From Atriophallophorus winterbourni (Eukaryota > Platyhelminthes > Trematoda > Plagiorchiida > Microphallidae), in assembly GCA_013407085.1 (NCBI GenBank), contig JACCGJ010014770.1:1-64000 (forward strand): a stretch of DNA of 64,000 bases. Reading direction: 5' to 3'. Shown piece by piece: positions 23,661 through 34,465 of the stretch. The notes under the pieces are model-generated. The model did no database searches and was not told the origin of the DNA. It saw only the letters and a program-made list of their open reading frames with translations. The translations under genes were made by a program, and so were the position numbers. The stretch's first letter is position 1. Each line of letters starts with the position of its first letter.

Positions 23661-24545
23661 GTGCATTGTGATTAATTCCAATACCAAATATAAAAAAATG
23701 CAACAAAACATTATGGTCTTCATGTTTTAGTTTCGCGTCACACAGATACAAGGATCAGATAAATTTATCAGATTCCGTGAAAATTAAAGAGAGGGACTTT
23801 AAACTTTTTATATCATTATGATATATCAGCTAAATCTGTAAATTAGTTGATTGATTAAGCAATGAATATGACGTCAAAAATCATGGAAAAAGTGCCTGAA
23901 ACTGGCTATAGATTTTTATCGCAAGAAATGTAACCAAAGCAATAGAATATTTTTTTTCATATTTCAATTTGAATAAACTAACCCAGTTGCTTGCACATCA
24001 TTCTATGATCACTCATCTGTTTGATAATCCGAAAGTTGCTAATAGAGTCGTGAGATACAATGCATCAGATTTACAGCCAGAATTTTATCGCAAACTTATC
24101 GTGTAGATTCGATCATAATATTTTTGAAGACGGAAATATCTGAGGGTATCTAACTTCAGTGACATGGATCTAGTTCCATTAAAATTTGAAACAACTTAGC
24201 GTTGAAATCACCATCATATGTATTGACTGTGTAAATGATTTTGTATCAGTTTATTTGAAAACGAACGATGTAGGTACAACTTGAAAATAGATGTTTAAGC
24301 AACTATAGCATGATAATTTGATTTATGATTACTAACGACCAAACAATACTAAATTCAGAACCAAATTTACTTAAATAATACGTTTTTAGCTAGGAATAAA
24401 CTATCTAAACGTGTACTTATAAATTCTTAAATATTTTCTGAATTTGTGTCGCTTACATTTTTCTGTTTATTACATATGGAAATACTTACAAGGTCCCGCT
24501 GTATTCATCACTGCAATAGGAGAAAAACTTGATATCAGTTTAACG
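23661..24545. other. no recognised feature
   Basis: AT-rich DNA downstream of the secreted-protein gene's polyadenylation signal. Confidence 0.35.
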
Positions 24546-24557
24546 GATCATGATTCT

Positions 24558-24563
24558 TTTATT
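24558..24563 (-). terminator. polyadenylation signal AATAAA
   Basis: AATAAA on the minus strand lies 28 bases past the TAA at 24593-24591. Between them sits a small ACCGC/GCGGT hairpin (24568-24580). Confidence 0.6.
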
Positions 24564-24590
24564 CAAACCGCAAAGCGGTGATTAGGATTA

Positions 24591-24824
24591 TTAGGAATAA
24601 AAAAACAAATCAGCGAATCGAATTCGATGTATGTATGATTTGACCCTAAGCAGCTTACTTCTTGTTCCGTTTAATGCGAATACGGGAATCGATTCGGTAT
24701 CCCTCCTGGTTATTACCGTACAAAATGATCTATTCGTTGTGACCACCATTTTACCCTGAGCGTCGAATTGCGTTTCCACGAAACGCCCATTCTGAGAATC
24801 GTAAACCGCCATATCCCCATTGGC
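24591..24824 (-). CDS. secreted-protein gene, exon 3 (terminal)
   Basis: The acceptor CTCTAG ends at 24825; the exon starts in phase 0, matching the donor of exon 2. It encodes ANGDMAVYDSQNGRFVETQF, then DAQGKMVVTTNRSF and a longer tail to the TAA at 24593-24591, 77 residues in all. The first 34 residues look like a genuine hydrophilic domain. The reading after TNRSF is less certain: a neighbouring frame gives NNQEGYRIDSRIRIKRNKK ending at 24655, which also looks like a natural C-terminus, so either a one-base difference in this copy or chance is involved. A donor-like ACG/GTAATA also occurs near 24718. I do not recognise the family. Confidence 0.5.
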   Translation of the reverse strand, partial: ANGDMAVYDSQNGRFVETQFDAQGKMVVTTNRSFCTVITRRDTESIPVFALNGTRSKLLRVKSYIHRIRFADLFFYS

Positions 24825-25825
24825 CTAGAGTTGATACAATGAATATTTTTAAAATAAGAAAGTATAAAAATATCAGCAATAGATTGGATGTAGAATAAAA
24901 ATATCAATTATGAACACTTCATTCACAATAGCTGTTGAACTATTACCAAATTTTGATGTACGTTATATGTATTCGCAGGATCAATATTTGAAAAATCGAT
25001 TTCGCGTATTTCAATATTCTTCACATTCGTATGATCGAGAGAAATTTGTTGAATTAATAATAAAGAGATACAATGTTTTATCTAGCGTAACGCGAATTGT
25101 GGATTTCGAGAAATAAGGTTCATAATCTAAAGCATAAAACCTAAGCTAATAGTTATTTTATTATTTTTTTACAAGTTTGATTCGAGCAGCGGTAAATCGA
25201 GTATTCATGCATATCTCTCGGCTTTGGGTCTAAGCTAATTCTTCACTAAATATTTGATAGTATATTTCCACGTATTCTGTAATACTGACCTGCTATTATT
25301 CCACACTTGTTTTAAAAGACTTCATTTTGCTCAAACTTCGCATCATGATCGTATCGTGCACAAGCTCTATTTCTTATCAAGATATTCCTGTAAAAAATCG
25401 GAATTAACATTTCTCTACTTGCGTTCGTCTTATAAATACTATCCGCAATGATATTTCCCATCCGCTGCCTAAGGATCTCCTTTAGTGTCAAACTTTTTGA
25501 AACATTTCATCAAAGCCCATTATACTTCCTTCAGGAGTGTATTCATATCGGAGATCATTGATCCCGTTCACTTCACGATACTTTTGTCACAAGAAACTAT
25601 TTATTGAACAGTTACGGTTGAATTAAACTCGTTAATATCATGGCTATATTTCCAGTGAATAATGTTTTTGTTTTTTATGTGTAATTCGTATAGAATTCGT
25701 TGTTGCTTGTTTGTAAAAACTAGCCTACAGCTTAAATTTCGTAAACTTTCGAATACATCTTTCTTCTTTCTCTTTAAGTGATTTAAAAACGTTCGGAGAT
25801 AGAAGTTAGATAACACTAAATATTT

Positions 25826-26000
25826 TAAAGTAATGTGTTGCTCACATCTCCATCCTGAGCAACACATTACTTTGGTTATCCATAAGCGCCTCGAGTGTTT
25901 AACCAAGAATCATTCTGTGATTCAGTGTTTGAACATCGTGGTTCTTTGTAAGAACCCTATATAACAGTGGCATACAAGCTTAACTTTGTTTTAAATATTT
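25826..26000 (+). repeat. hammerhead-unit fragment with an inverted-repeat junction
   Basis: The plus strand holds the unit segment from GAGCAACACATTACTTTGG through CATAAGCGCCTCGAGTG to GTGGCATACAAGCTTAAC, without the ribozyme. Its left edge is an 18-base perfect inverted repeat (25827-25844 against 25856-25873) around an 11-base loop, made of the unit's AAAGTAATGTGTTGCTCA word. It lies inside the intron between exons 2 and 3 of the secreted-protein gene. Confidence 0.7.
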
Positions 26001-26324
26001 TAGTTGTTAGAAATGATGTTGTTTATCTTAACATTGGTCTTTTCCGTTTTTTTCATTTCAATAGTTATTTTACTGCGATACATCAGCTAAATCTGCCAAT
26101 TAATTTATTTAATGAGCAAAGGATGTGACCGCAAGTGATGGAAACTTTGCGTGAAACCGGCTATAGAGTGTTATAGCATGAAATGTTACCGACGCAATAG
26201 AATGCCAGATTTAAATTTTAGATTTGAATAAACTAACTAACAACAAGATAAATTGCAATCATCAGTCACAACCTAGCAAGAAACGACTATAATAAATGGA
26301 TATTTCAATAAATCATTTTCCTAC

Positions 26325-26479
26325 CGTCTGCTTGGTGACTGTAATCTCGGTAGCTTGGCCATCTGGAACGGTAGTTTGAACTGCAAACAAATTCTCATCT
26401 GCGCCTATTAAGCCACTGGCGGGCACTTGATTTGTGATATAATCATGGTGCGTCAAATCGAAACCAATCAGCTGCATTG
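26325..26479 (-). CDS. secreted-protein gene, exon 2
   Basis: The acceptor TTTTTTAG ends at 26480. The first two bases (CA) complete a codon with the last base of exon 1 (giving Thr). The exon encodes MQLIGFDLTHHDYITNQVPA, then SGLIGADENLFAVQTTVPDG and QATEITVTKQT, with the donor ACG/GTAGGA at 26325. The composition is that of an extracellular soluble domain with no cysteine. Family unknown. Phase agreement with both neighbours is the main support. Confidence 0.6.
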
Positions 26480-26699
26480 CTAAAAAATTGAAATGTTTAT
26501 CAATTTGTTATTGAATGTAATATACATACAGAATTTCCGTTTATGTTGAATAAAAGAACGTTAAATTTAATTACACTTTTTATTTTATGTTGGTTTTCAG
26601 CTATTGATTTTTGCACGAAAATTCTAAAGTTTATACTATTAATAGATTAAATCCGAGTTCGATAAATGATGCCTCATCTGGAGTGTATGATTAGAGATA

Positions 26700-26800
26700 C
26701 GTAACTACCTAGATTCAAAGTGATTCAAAGTTGTAATGGTCTAAAAAGCATTTAGCTTAACAATAACCATAGGATGGAGTTATGAGGTATATACAATAAA
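26700..26800 (-). repeat. CR1-like LINE 3'-end fragment
   Basis: GATTCAAAGTGATTCAAAGT and the next 70 bases match 35625-35700, the 3' end of the LINE fragment there. On the minus strand the end is a short tandem ACTTTGAATC repeat, typical of CR1 termini. It is inserted in intron 1 of the secreted-protein gene. Confidence 0.5.
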
Positions 26801-27565
26801 AAAGAGGATAAATACTTGAGTTCCTCAATACCAGTATTAAACTTAATTAGTTTTGTGCGTTTCTTAATTTGGCAAGACATAACGTATATGTCAACCCCGT
26901 TTTTCCAGTTATTCTAGGAGTAGTCAAATACGTTTTTAATATAATCAGTTGCACTAGTTTGTGGCCAAAGTCAGTGTAATCAATCCGGAAAACACAAACA
27001 CATCAACGGTTGATGCAGCAAAATCGTTTATTTCATTAAAATATAAGATCAGATTGTCGATCACGGTTTCTTAGTGGGTCACTTGCGATTAACTCAATCA
27101 TTTTGATTCAAGCACCGTATTTCAGATTAGTACTTGATAGTCTTTCATTTTTACTTGCTATGTGATTGAGAACATTATTATATCTGGATGTTCGTAATTT
27201 CGAAAAATAGTAAGTATGGATTCGTTTTGAATAAGCCATCCGCAAGCAAGTCATTCGTTAAAAAACATTGAGAGTAAACAATCATTTAGATGAACAAGGA
27301 CTTCTCACGAATTTACCAAGCAATATTGTTCAAATGACTTCAAATAGACGAGCTAAGAAATTCACAAGAAAATCTTGAGGCTAATATGTAAACAATTGAA
27401 TTTATTTTGAACTTTATTGGATGCTAAACTCATCTAAAAACCTGCAGACATTCCCGTTGTGAATATATATATATATAAGTGAGTGTGAGAAAAATGTTGT
27501 TGAAAAATACATCACAACATGTATATCCCAAAATACCACCCAAAATTTTCCAGTTATACACTTAC

Positions 27566-27623
27566 TATTTGCCAGGTCCATAATTAAGGTAACGAACAAA
27601 ATTATAGGTAAATACGATCTCAT
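27566..27623 (-). CDS. secreted-protein gene, exon 1 (signal peptide)
   Basis: ATG at 27623-27621 opens MRSYLPIILFVTLIMDLANS-like sequence: a short basic start, a hydrophobic core (LPIILFVTLIM) and a small-residue region, i.e. a secretory signal peptide. The donor AATA/GTAAGT at 27566/27565 is strong and leaves one base for the next exon. With exons 2 and 3 the protein is about 148 residues, secreted, without transmembrane segments beyond the signal. It is probably a lineage-specific secreted product; no function is claimed. Confidence 0.6.
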
Positions 27624-27670
27624 CGTTCTAAAGTGCTAAGATTATTCAATACTAAGATGCGATTCAATGA

Positions 27671-27697
27671 TTCTTATATAAATATCTTCTAGCCAAT
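27671..27697 (-). promoter_or_regulatory. TATA-like and CCAAT-like elements
   Basis: On the minus strand a TATTTATATAA (27684-27674) lies about 50 bases before the ATG, and a CCAAT box (27693-27697, read on the plus strand) lies just upstream of it. Spacing suits a TSS near 27645 and a very short 5' UTR. Confidence 0.45.
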
Positions 27698-27699
27698 CA

Positions 27700-28189
27700 A
27701 ATTTGTTCTGGGTTGATCGATCTATTTTTCTACAGATCGAGTCTAATCTAATGGAATAACGAAATGCAAAATTTCGCTATTGGAAAAAGTGATATTATCT
27801 ATTGGATGGATTTAGCAAAACGATGAAAGCAATCAAGGGAATTCATACGAAAGCAATCGATTAGAGTTTGTGATTCGTCTGACGAAATTTGATAATCCGT
27901 GTTGGATCTAATCACTAATAATAATTGGTCGTATCACTATACACCTTTTGAAATCTTATTATTGCCAATTTGTGTAGACAAAGACAAGAGCAATTGGTCG
28001 ATATATCCAACCCTGTGAATTCTGCAAGGTCAGTTAACACTGACTGACCCGTGAAAATGCGGGTGCTTTAGAGAGGATCGTTTTCATAAGAACTGCTAAA
28101 AATGATTGGTTTTAAAATTATTATAATGATAATAACTACCCTGTAGGCAAAATTATAATGGACATATTTTCTCCATTTATTCAAAGATG
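27700..28189. other. no recognised feature
   Basis: AT-rich DNA upstream of the secreted-protein gene and beyond the LINE 3' end to the right. Confidence 0.35.
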
Positions 28190-29880
28190 AATGAGTGGCT
28201 CAACGGAAAGCGTGTTCATTCACAGATTATTCATAGATTATATGCAGGTAAAAATCTATGCTTACAAGACCCACATCGGGTCGAATGTCAAAAAATATCA
28301 AAATATTGTTATATTTTTGTCAAACGAGAAAAACATACTTGTCCATATGGATATCTAGTGATTTCTTTAAAACTTCAACGGTTCCAGATTGTACCACATG
28401 AATAGGTAAACTGTTCCACAATTGCACATTGCGAACGGAAAATACATATTTGCGGCAGTTCAACCTGCTATGCTGTTGGTAAAGTTTCGATTGGTGACCT
28501 TGCATACGTCTGTTATGGGAAATATGGAACAAACGACCGCAAGGATGATTTGTTTGATTAAGCACTGTCCAAATGAATATTAGTGCTCCTCGTTTCCGTC
28601 TGTATTGAGCCGAATGCAAATTCAATAATTTAAGTCTCATTTCGTATGGATAACTATATAGTACCAGGACGAGTTTTGTCGCTCTGCGCTGTGGAGTTTC
28701 TAATAGCAGAATATCTTTTTTCAACCAAGGATTCCATGAGAGTATAGCATATTCAACAAAAGGACGGATGTACGTTGAATTTGCAGACAATATTGGTGTC
28801 AAACGAACTTAGTACTCTTCTAAGGAGACCCAAGTTGTTTTCAGCTTTGCAGGCAGCCAGTCCACATTGCACAGAGTTTCCTAAGTCTGATTGGATAATC
28901 ACACCTAAATCTTTTTCGGAGGAGGCGGGTTTAATAACAGTGCGACCAAGATAATATTCTTTTCTGGACTTGTGTTGAGAGACAATAGGCTGCATTTCGA
29001 AGCATTCAGGGGCATTTCGTTGTCTATGGACCAAGTGTGAATCATAACGAGATCCCGTTGCAGGTTCTGCGTGTCGTCTGTGGAGTTTGTCTTGCGTCAA
29101 AGCTTTGCGTCATCAGCGAAAATAAGCACGGATGACTGCAATACAGTAGACAAGTCGTTTATATAAATTGAAAACAAAAGCGGTCCGAGGACTGATCCTT
29201 GTGGGACACGACTGGCAACTTTAATCGACTCGGATAGTTCGTTTTTTACTCTCACGAACATCTCACGAGATATCAACCATTCATTAATCCAAGCATGGAA
29301 TTTACCCTGTACTCCGTAGGTGAGCAGTTTCGACGAAAGTATTTCGTGATTGACACGATCGAAGGCTTTTGAGAAATCGATATAAATTACGTCCACGGAG
29401 TTGCCGGCATCCAATAGCTCAGACAAAGATTCGTTTGCTAATAGCAAGTGTGTCAGGCAAGATCATTTTTTTCCTGAATCCATGCTGTGCCTCGAAGGTT
29501 AAATTATTAATCTCAAAGTGATTCCGTAAGGCATCAGATATTATGGACTCCATTACTTTTGATAGCACTGGTAATAACGCTATCGGGCGATAGTTCAATG
29601 GATCATTTCTTTTGCCACCCTTGGAGATGGGACTAATCAGGGAAGTTTTCCAAGTTTCTGGTACAAAAAAGCTCTGCTCGAACATCATCGTGAATACGTC
29701 AGATGTCGATATTGTCAACTCGGAAGATAGATTGAGCAAAATGTTTGCGTGTATATTGTCTATACCGGGTGAGCCGGTTCTCTTCATCGTCATTAATTTT
29801 GATTGAACAACGTTGGGGGGAAACTCCACCCCGTGAAGAATTGGCAAGCTGCATTTCAAAATGGGTACACCATGAACTAT
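28190..29880 (-). pseudogene. CR1-like LINE copy 1, reverse transcriptase and 3' UTR
   Basis: Minus-strand frames give, in order: LHGVEFPP and RTGSPGIDNIHANILL (29830-29740), ETWKTSLISPISKGG, NYRPIALLPVLSKVMESIIS, EAQHGFRKK, VIYIDFSKAFDRVNH (catalytic Asp), GVQGKFHAWINEWLIS, SRVPQGSVLGPLLFSIYIND, LIFADDAKL (catalytic DD), YYLGRTVIKPASSEKDLGVI, and the C-terminal block YAILSWNPWLKKDILLLETP ... YEMRLKLLNLHS ... NSLPIHVVQSGTVEVLKKSL. Frameshifts separate blocks. The 3' UTR reaches 28190 and ends in GAATAATCTGTGAATGAA-like short repeats. It retains the RT motifs but has no endonuclease (see the fused ORF1 next to it). Confidence 0.88.
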
Positions 29881-30840
29881 AACAGCTCTGCGATTTGTAG
29901 CCTCTTTTGCTAGTTTCGGATTATTACGACGAATTTTCCGTTCTTCCCACAAACGTCCGGAAATATCCGCACAGTCGATTTGTTTACAACTAAGAGGGAT
30001 GAGGCGAGCAACATATTTACTACATCTTGGGCAGACATGAGCACTACACACAGTAACCTGGGTGTGTTCGCACGAGGTGAGTTCGGGTGTCTAAACAATC
30101 GCGTCAGCGACGCAGGTGAGGCAGTGATGTCTAAGCTCCTGCAAACGTCATTTATTGATTCCTGTCATCTGCTTCGCGTTGCTTTAGCGATGGCGAAGAT
30201 GATTCACTGTGATTACTACAAATTACCGTTAGATCTTCAATGTTTGTCTTTTGAGGGGTTTTAATGTTCAAACTCTTCGGTCTAAGCTTATGCATATCCT
30301 TCGACAATTCAGCACTTTCATTTACTTGAATACAGGTCTGATTCGCAGACTCATCGGTCCTACCGAGTTATTGGAAGGAACTTTGGTCAATTTCTGGAGA
30401 AATCAGCCTTTCCGTAGTAGTTTGGGCTTGCCTGTAAGACTTGCGGTTAATGTGGTTAGGGACTGCGTTTAGAACTGGTTCCAGCGCTTTCTGACACGCA
30501 AATGTTTGGAAGGACTCTACCGTGTTTTCAAGCCGTTTAAGGTTCGCCTCTACAGCAAGGATGCGTCTTTCCATAATTGAATCAGAGTTTTCGGATCTTG
30601 ATAAATCACTAGTTACTTTCAATCTGCATGGATTACATACATGATTGGTAATTTTTCATTATTAATTATAGTCACAGATTCAGGTGATAAATACTTTTCA
30701 CAGTTCGCATGAATAGCAATTGAGCACAAGAAACATTTAACTTGACGCGATCTGGGACTTACCAGCTTTTGACAAAGTTTGCACTTTTTACAAGCCTCGT
30801 CGTCATGTCCGTTTACGGGCAGTCATCAGTCATCAGCGTA
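29880..30840 (-). pseudogene. CR1-like LINE copy 1, ORF1 with internal deletion
   Basis: The 5' part (30800-30640) encodes a PHD-like finger: CKKCKLCQKL, VKCFLC, IHANCEKYL. The middle is coiled-coil-like (30600-30480). The 3' part gives CPRCSKYVARLIPL and EATNRRAVIVHGVPI. Directly after VPI (about 29880) the sequence jumps to the RT region LPILHGVEFPP, so the ORF1 C-terminus, the whole endonuclease and the first part of RT (about 1.6 kb relative to copy 2) are gone. ORF1 proteins of these LINEs bind the element RNA. Confidence 0.8.
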
Positions 30841-30849
30841 CACTTTCAC

Positions 30850-31490
30850 GTAAAGGCTGTTCTGTGAGATTTGATCCGACAGTGTTGAAATAACTGTCAG
30901 CAAATACAAAATAGCAAGATCTTCCTGATGGTATCCGAGTTGTTGCGTTATTCTGGATTTGAAGCAATGTTGCACGCATATGTAATGTTGGGTAGAATTT
31001 TGATTTTCAAGGATTCACGTTATTCCGACTTGAAAATAGTATATTCCGAATGAGGAAGTTGAGACAAGTTTAATGATATCAGAACCATCTAGATCCGTCA
31101 ATAGAGTGAGCAATATGATCAAAAAGTATACGAGCACAAATTTGTACGTCCACACCGTAGTATGTAACTGATAACATCATCACAGAGCATGAAGATTTAC
31201 ATTGTTTGATTAACCATTATTATTAAAGAAATTCGTGCGTTGCAATATTTAGATTTCCTATGAAGACTAAAATATTGATTAGCTCATGTTTGTGGTTAAT
31301 TTCGTTCACTTACAGCACACTACTTTTAGCAACAGCGAGATAATTTAGTCCAACGTCGAAATCTCAGCAAGACATGAGTTTACATTTAAATAGCTGACAT
31401 TCAAAACCGCAAACACAAACGCCTCAGATATTGTTCTTCAATGCGTCTCTCTATTGTTTAAAATTCGCTAACAGCAGGCCTCAAAATCTC
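30850..31490. other. no recognised feature
   Basis: AT-rich DNA between the LINE 5' end and a hammerhead-unit fragment. Confidence 0.3.
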
Positions 31491-31685
31491 CACAGGTTAA
31501 GCAATGTTATACTTGAATACCACTGTTATATAGGGTTCGTACAATCAACCACGATGTTCAAACTCAAAATCACAAAGTGATTTTTTGTCTAGCAATCAAG
31601 GCTCTGATGGATGAACAAATTAATGTTTTGCTCATGTGGTGTATAAGTGCCGGGGATGTTAGCGACACATTACAAAGGTTAAAAT
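31490..31685 (-). repeat. hammerhead-unit fragments in opposite orientation
   Basis: 31500-31620 read on the minus strand gives the unit landmarks (CCATCAGAGCC...GATTGCTAG, AATCAC, TTTGA.CATCGTGGTT, GAACCCTATATAACAGTGGTAT). At 31637-31680 the plus strand gives GTGGTGTATAAGTGCCGGGG and GATGTTAGCGACACATTAC, the piece that follows the ribozyme in the unit. The ribozyme itself is absent. Confidence 0.5.
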
Positions 31686-31769
31686 TTAGTTAATATAAAA
31701 CCTGACACAAACCTGCACTTATATATTAACAAAAGAATTTCTCTAAATTGGCGAAAATGCAGATATGCT

Positions 31770-31890
31770 GCAAAGGATATAGACAGAATTAGTAATTCTG
31801 CTGCAAAAGACGGGCTCGAGATAAACGCAGTAAAAACCAAGCTCATTTATACTGTTACACCATGCGTCCAATAACTTAACATGTCACACT
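31770..31890 (+). pseudogene. short LINE RT fragment
   Basis: A frame reads QDIDRISNSAAKDGLEINAV then KTKLIYT, matching the RT block after the FADD motif (W....GL.IN..KTK) of LINEs. It is too short to classify. Confidence 0.45.
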
Positions 31891-32049
31891 AGCTGTTCCT
31901 TTGTTTCCGGTAGTTCCGTGATGAAGGAGCACATTGTGCATTGGCAACAGCTGCGGAATATAGCCGGATAAGAATGAGTGTCACATTTTTAGTTTTGTGC
32001 AATAACTCCGGTGAACCAGTCAATTGAAATAATTCCCATATTTCGTGTG

Positions 32050-32708
32050 TAATTAAATAAATCACATAGTGGGCCGCAAACCTCGAGTGTGCATGACATA
32101 AGCATCGACGGTGTTATTCAGTCTTCCCCGGGGGGATTCGTTAACGTTTAGCCTTCGTAAATGCTTTCGCACAAGCGTAGGATTCACGTCGACATCACTA
32201 AGGCTTCCCAAAATCATTGAACGTGGCAAAGTTCTTGGCAGGGTCACATTCTTCAGAAATTCTTAGACATGCACATAAAATGTCACTAGGACATCAGTTG
32301 TATCCCTGACATACTCTGTCAATTCATCCGTTGTCTTGATAGGGAAAACTCACGGTTTAACTTCATTCGAGTTGTATACGATCGTGTAAAGTATTTTAGG
32401 ATGACTTTGCATCTCGTCTAACAGCATTCCATAGTTATGTTGCTTGTCTTCGCGAATAAACGAAGTCAACTTGTTTCAGACAATTGGAAAATGATCCCTG
32501 AACACGTCTGTTCGTGTGATCCTGTGTGTAGAACATATCTAATTTCACACGGCTATCCACCTTCAAATGTGGCTGTGGAGTTTGAAACAAAATGTTCTAG
32601 CTTTTCTTTTCTGAATATAGGAATATAGAATGGTTTTGTTCGACAATGTTTATAGACGTAGCATACGCCACTAATGTTTTCATAATTTGGGAACGATATG
32701 GACCCCAA
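32050..32708 (-). pseudogene. CR1-like LINE relic, ORF1 finger joined to pre-RT segment
   Basis: This is an inverted, nearly identical copy of 47366-48000. On the minus strand the pre-RT segment reads TDELTEYVRDTTDVLVTFYV and LVRKHLRRLNVNESPRG, the lead-in to the LINE RT. The 5' part is the end of the PHD-like ORF1 segment. The endonuclease is deleted. Stops are present. Confidence 0.7.
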
Positions 32709-32709
32709 T

Positions 32710-33185
32710 TTACCACAGTTTCAAGGCTCCCAGATGTGTCCTGGAAGGGGATGTGAGCACCGCATTATATTAGCTAATTGTTTTATTATTTTAACCTCTC
32801 TTAAAAGTGCAACAAACGCCATAAAAATTTGATTCGCCCTCGGTTATGTGAAATGGTATTGTGTACAGTTGGTGTGAAGTGACGAGGTCTAAGTATATTT
32901 CCTCACTGCATATAGCCGTGTGTTTTCGCTCTCCCGTTGAATGCACGCTGTGTAGACCTGCGAGTATTCCCTGGCATTGGTAAATACCAATGGATAAATC
33001 TAATATTAGTAAAAACATCAATATATCAACCTTGAATGAATCTGTCAAAACTGTTTGGCAAACTTTTAAATAATTAGTTCAACTGTTGTCCATTGGCATG
33101 GACTAACACCAAGCTTCTCAATTACACTTAAATATTTAACAATCACGTATTTGTAAATTGATATAAGCCGACTAGTTCAATGAGT
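32710..33185 (+). repeat. hammerhead-unit end and PLE 5' leader
   Basis: 32710-32765 is a unit remnant (TTACCACAGTTTCAAGGCTC ... GGGGATGTGAGCACCGCATT). Then comes a leader shared with 34760-34990 and, inverted, with 37790-37890: GGTATTGTGTACAGTTGG, GTGACGAGGTCTA, TATATTTCCTCAC, TGAATGCACG. Its right end (33000-33180) is also found at 35470-35640. Confidence 0.6.
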
Positions 33186-34150
33186 GAAAATGCGCGGAAC
33201 CAATGACAGTTAGGACTAATTTGCACACATATCTGATAATCTGTAGTTCCAAATACCAGAAGGCTGAATGCTTCCTAAAATGAAGCACAAATAAAATTTA
33301 CCAAAAAACATATGGTGCGAGTTTCATTGAAACAACCGTCATTTGCGGTAGGATATTAATGATTAATCTACGGCGTAAAGTTTTCTCATCGCTAGAACTA
33401 CTCTCACCTTCTAAATTGGAATGAGAATTCGTTTTCACCGACATCATTAAACGGTTTCCATCCTATGATAAACACTTCAATGAACTTTGCCAAAAAAGTG
33501 TGCATATACCGCTGAGTGTACTTTATCTCATTTATTTTCAAAAACGTTATGAATGTTGCGAGTATTGTCAAAGTACATTTGCAAGTAGGTGGACAAGAAC
33601 TAGTAGATTATTCTTCGATTGAAAGCAAGAAATATTGGGTGCACTTAAACGAATAATTATCTTTAAGCAGCGCTATAATTGTGTTTATAGAATCAAGTGT
33701 AAATATTGTTCATGTGTGTGCATCGGACAGATTACTAATGAACTTCGCACAGTAATCAAAAAGCATAAGAAAAATGGATACCCAAGAAGGTTCGTACTAC
33801 GCAACAAGGTCAATCATATGCAACAAATGAACGATGATGAAGACAGAGTCCGAAGCGCCCTTCCAAATGTTCAGAATATATCTGAAATATCAGCCTGGGT
33901 TTTTCGGTCATTTGGAATAGCAGTCGCGCACAAACCCACGTCATAATTACACAATCACTTCAAAAATACGAGAGACAAAGTCGCAAGAGAAGAACAATCG
34001 AACATTGTCTACAAGAATACATGCAGAAATTGCGAGAACTGCATCTAGCAAACCGGTCACAAGCTGAGCACGACAATACATGAACACCGGTTAGCCGTAA
34101 GAAAACGCGACCTTAGGTTATCGATTCGGGAGCTAATTCGTTTGAGAGAA
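33186..34150 (+). pseudogene. Penelope-like element copy 1, rearranged RT-thumb/GIY-YIG region
   Basis: The frame 33635-33946 reads RYNCVYRIKCKYC, CVCIGQITNELRTVIKKHKK, NGYPRRFVLRN, then SALPNVQNISEISAWVFRSF and GIAVAHKPTS. The next frames give SNIVYKNTCRNCENCI, QTGRKLSMTIHEHRLAVRKR. The NGYPRRFV and GIAVAHKPTS motifs are the PLE RT thumb and connector, and the QTGRKL block is the expected nuclease. The VYRIKCKYC..CIGQ block ahead of the thumb looks like an extra, misplaced nuclease start. The RT catalytic core is absent. 33190-33600 has no recognised motif. Confidence 0.75.
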
Positions 34151-34302
34151 CGCGAAGATTTTGGCACTGTTAAATCGCGTTCGTACTAAGAACCACGATG
34201 TTGGAATACAGAATCAAAAAGCGATTTCTGAACAATGGCTTGATGCGCTTAAGGCAGATCAATGCATTGCGGTGCTACCATTTTCATCCCTTACACATAC
34301 GT

Positions 34303-34342
34303 ACCGGTTTCTGGCAGTTTCCGGTCATCAGGTGGAGAAAGT
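34303..34342 (-). ncRNA. hammerhead ribozyme motif (a-type), core intact, stem II weakened
   Basis: On the minus strand, CTCCAC (stem I) is followed by CUGAUGA (34331-34325), CCGGAAACTGCCA for stem II, GAAA (34321-34318), and the perfect palindrome ACCGGU (34318-34313), then A (cleavage site) and C. The core is intact. Stem II keeps only part of its pairs (the family has CGGC/GCCG), and the first stem I base after the cleavage site is changed to C. Confidence 0.6.
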
Positions 34343-34419
34343 AAGAACAGGAAAAATGTCATACAAGTATTTTTTTACCAATTTACCACAGTTTCAAGGC
34401 TCACTGAACCTGATCTTAG

Positions 34420-34465
34420 TGTTTCCCCCTGATGACGGCAAACAGAAAGAATCCGGTAGTGATGT
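34420..34465 (+). ncRNA. hammerhead ribozyme motif (a-type), damaged
   Basis: CUGAUGA (34429-34435) and CGGCAAACA are intact. The second stem II strand has become GAAA and the GAAA tract reads GAAT. TCCGGTAGTGATG follows, with the GUA triplet kept. It faces the minus-strand motif at 34303-34342, 5' end to 5' end. Confidence 0.5.

Noticed and set aside
29100..29130. TCATCAGCG (GCTGATGAC on the minus strand) as a hammerhead core
   Set aside because: It encodes the FADDAKL motif of the LINE reverse transcriptase; stem II and GAAA are absent.
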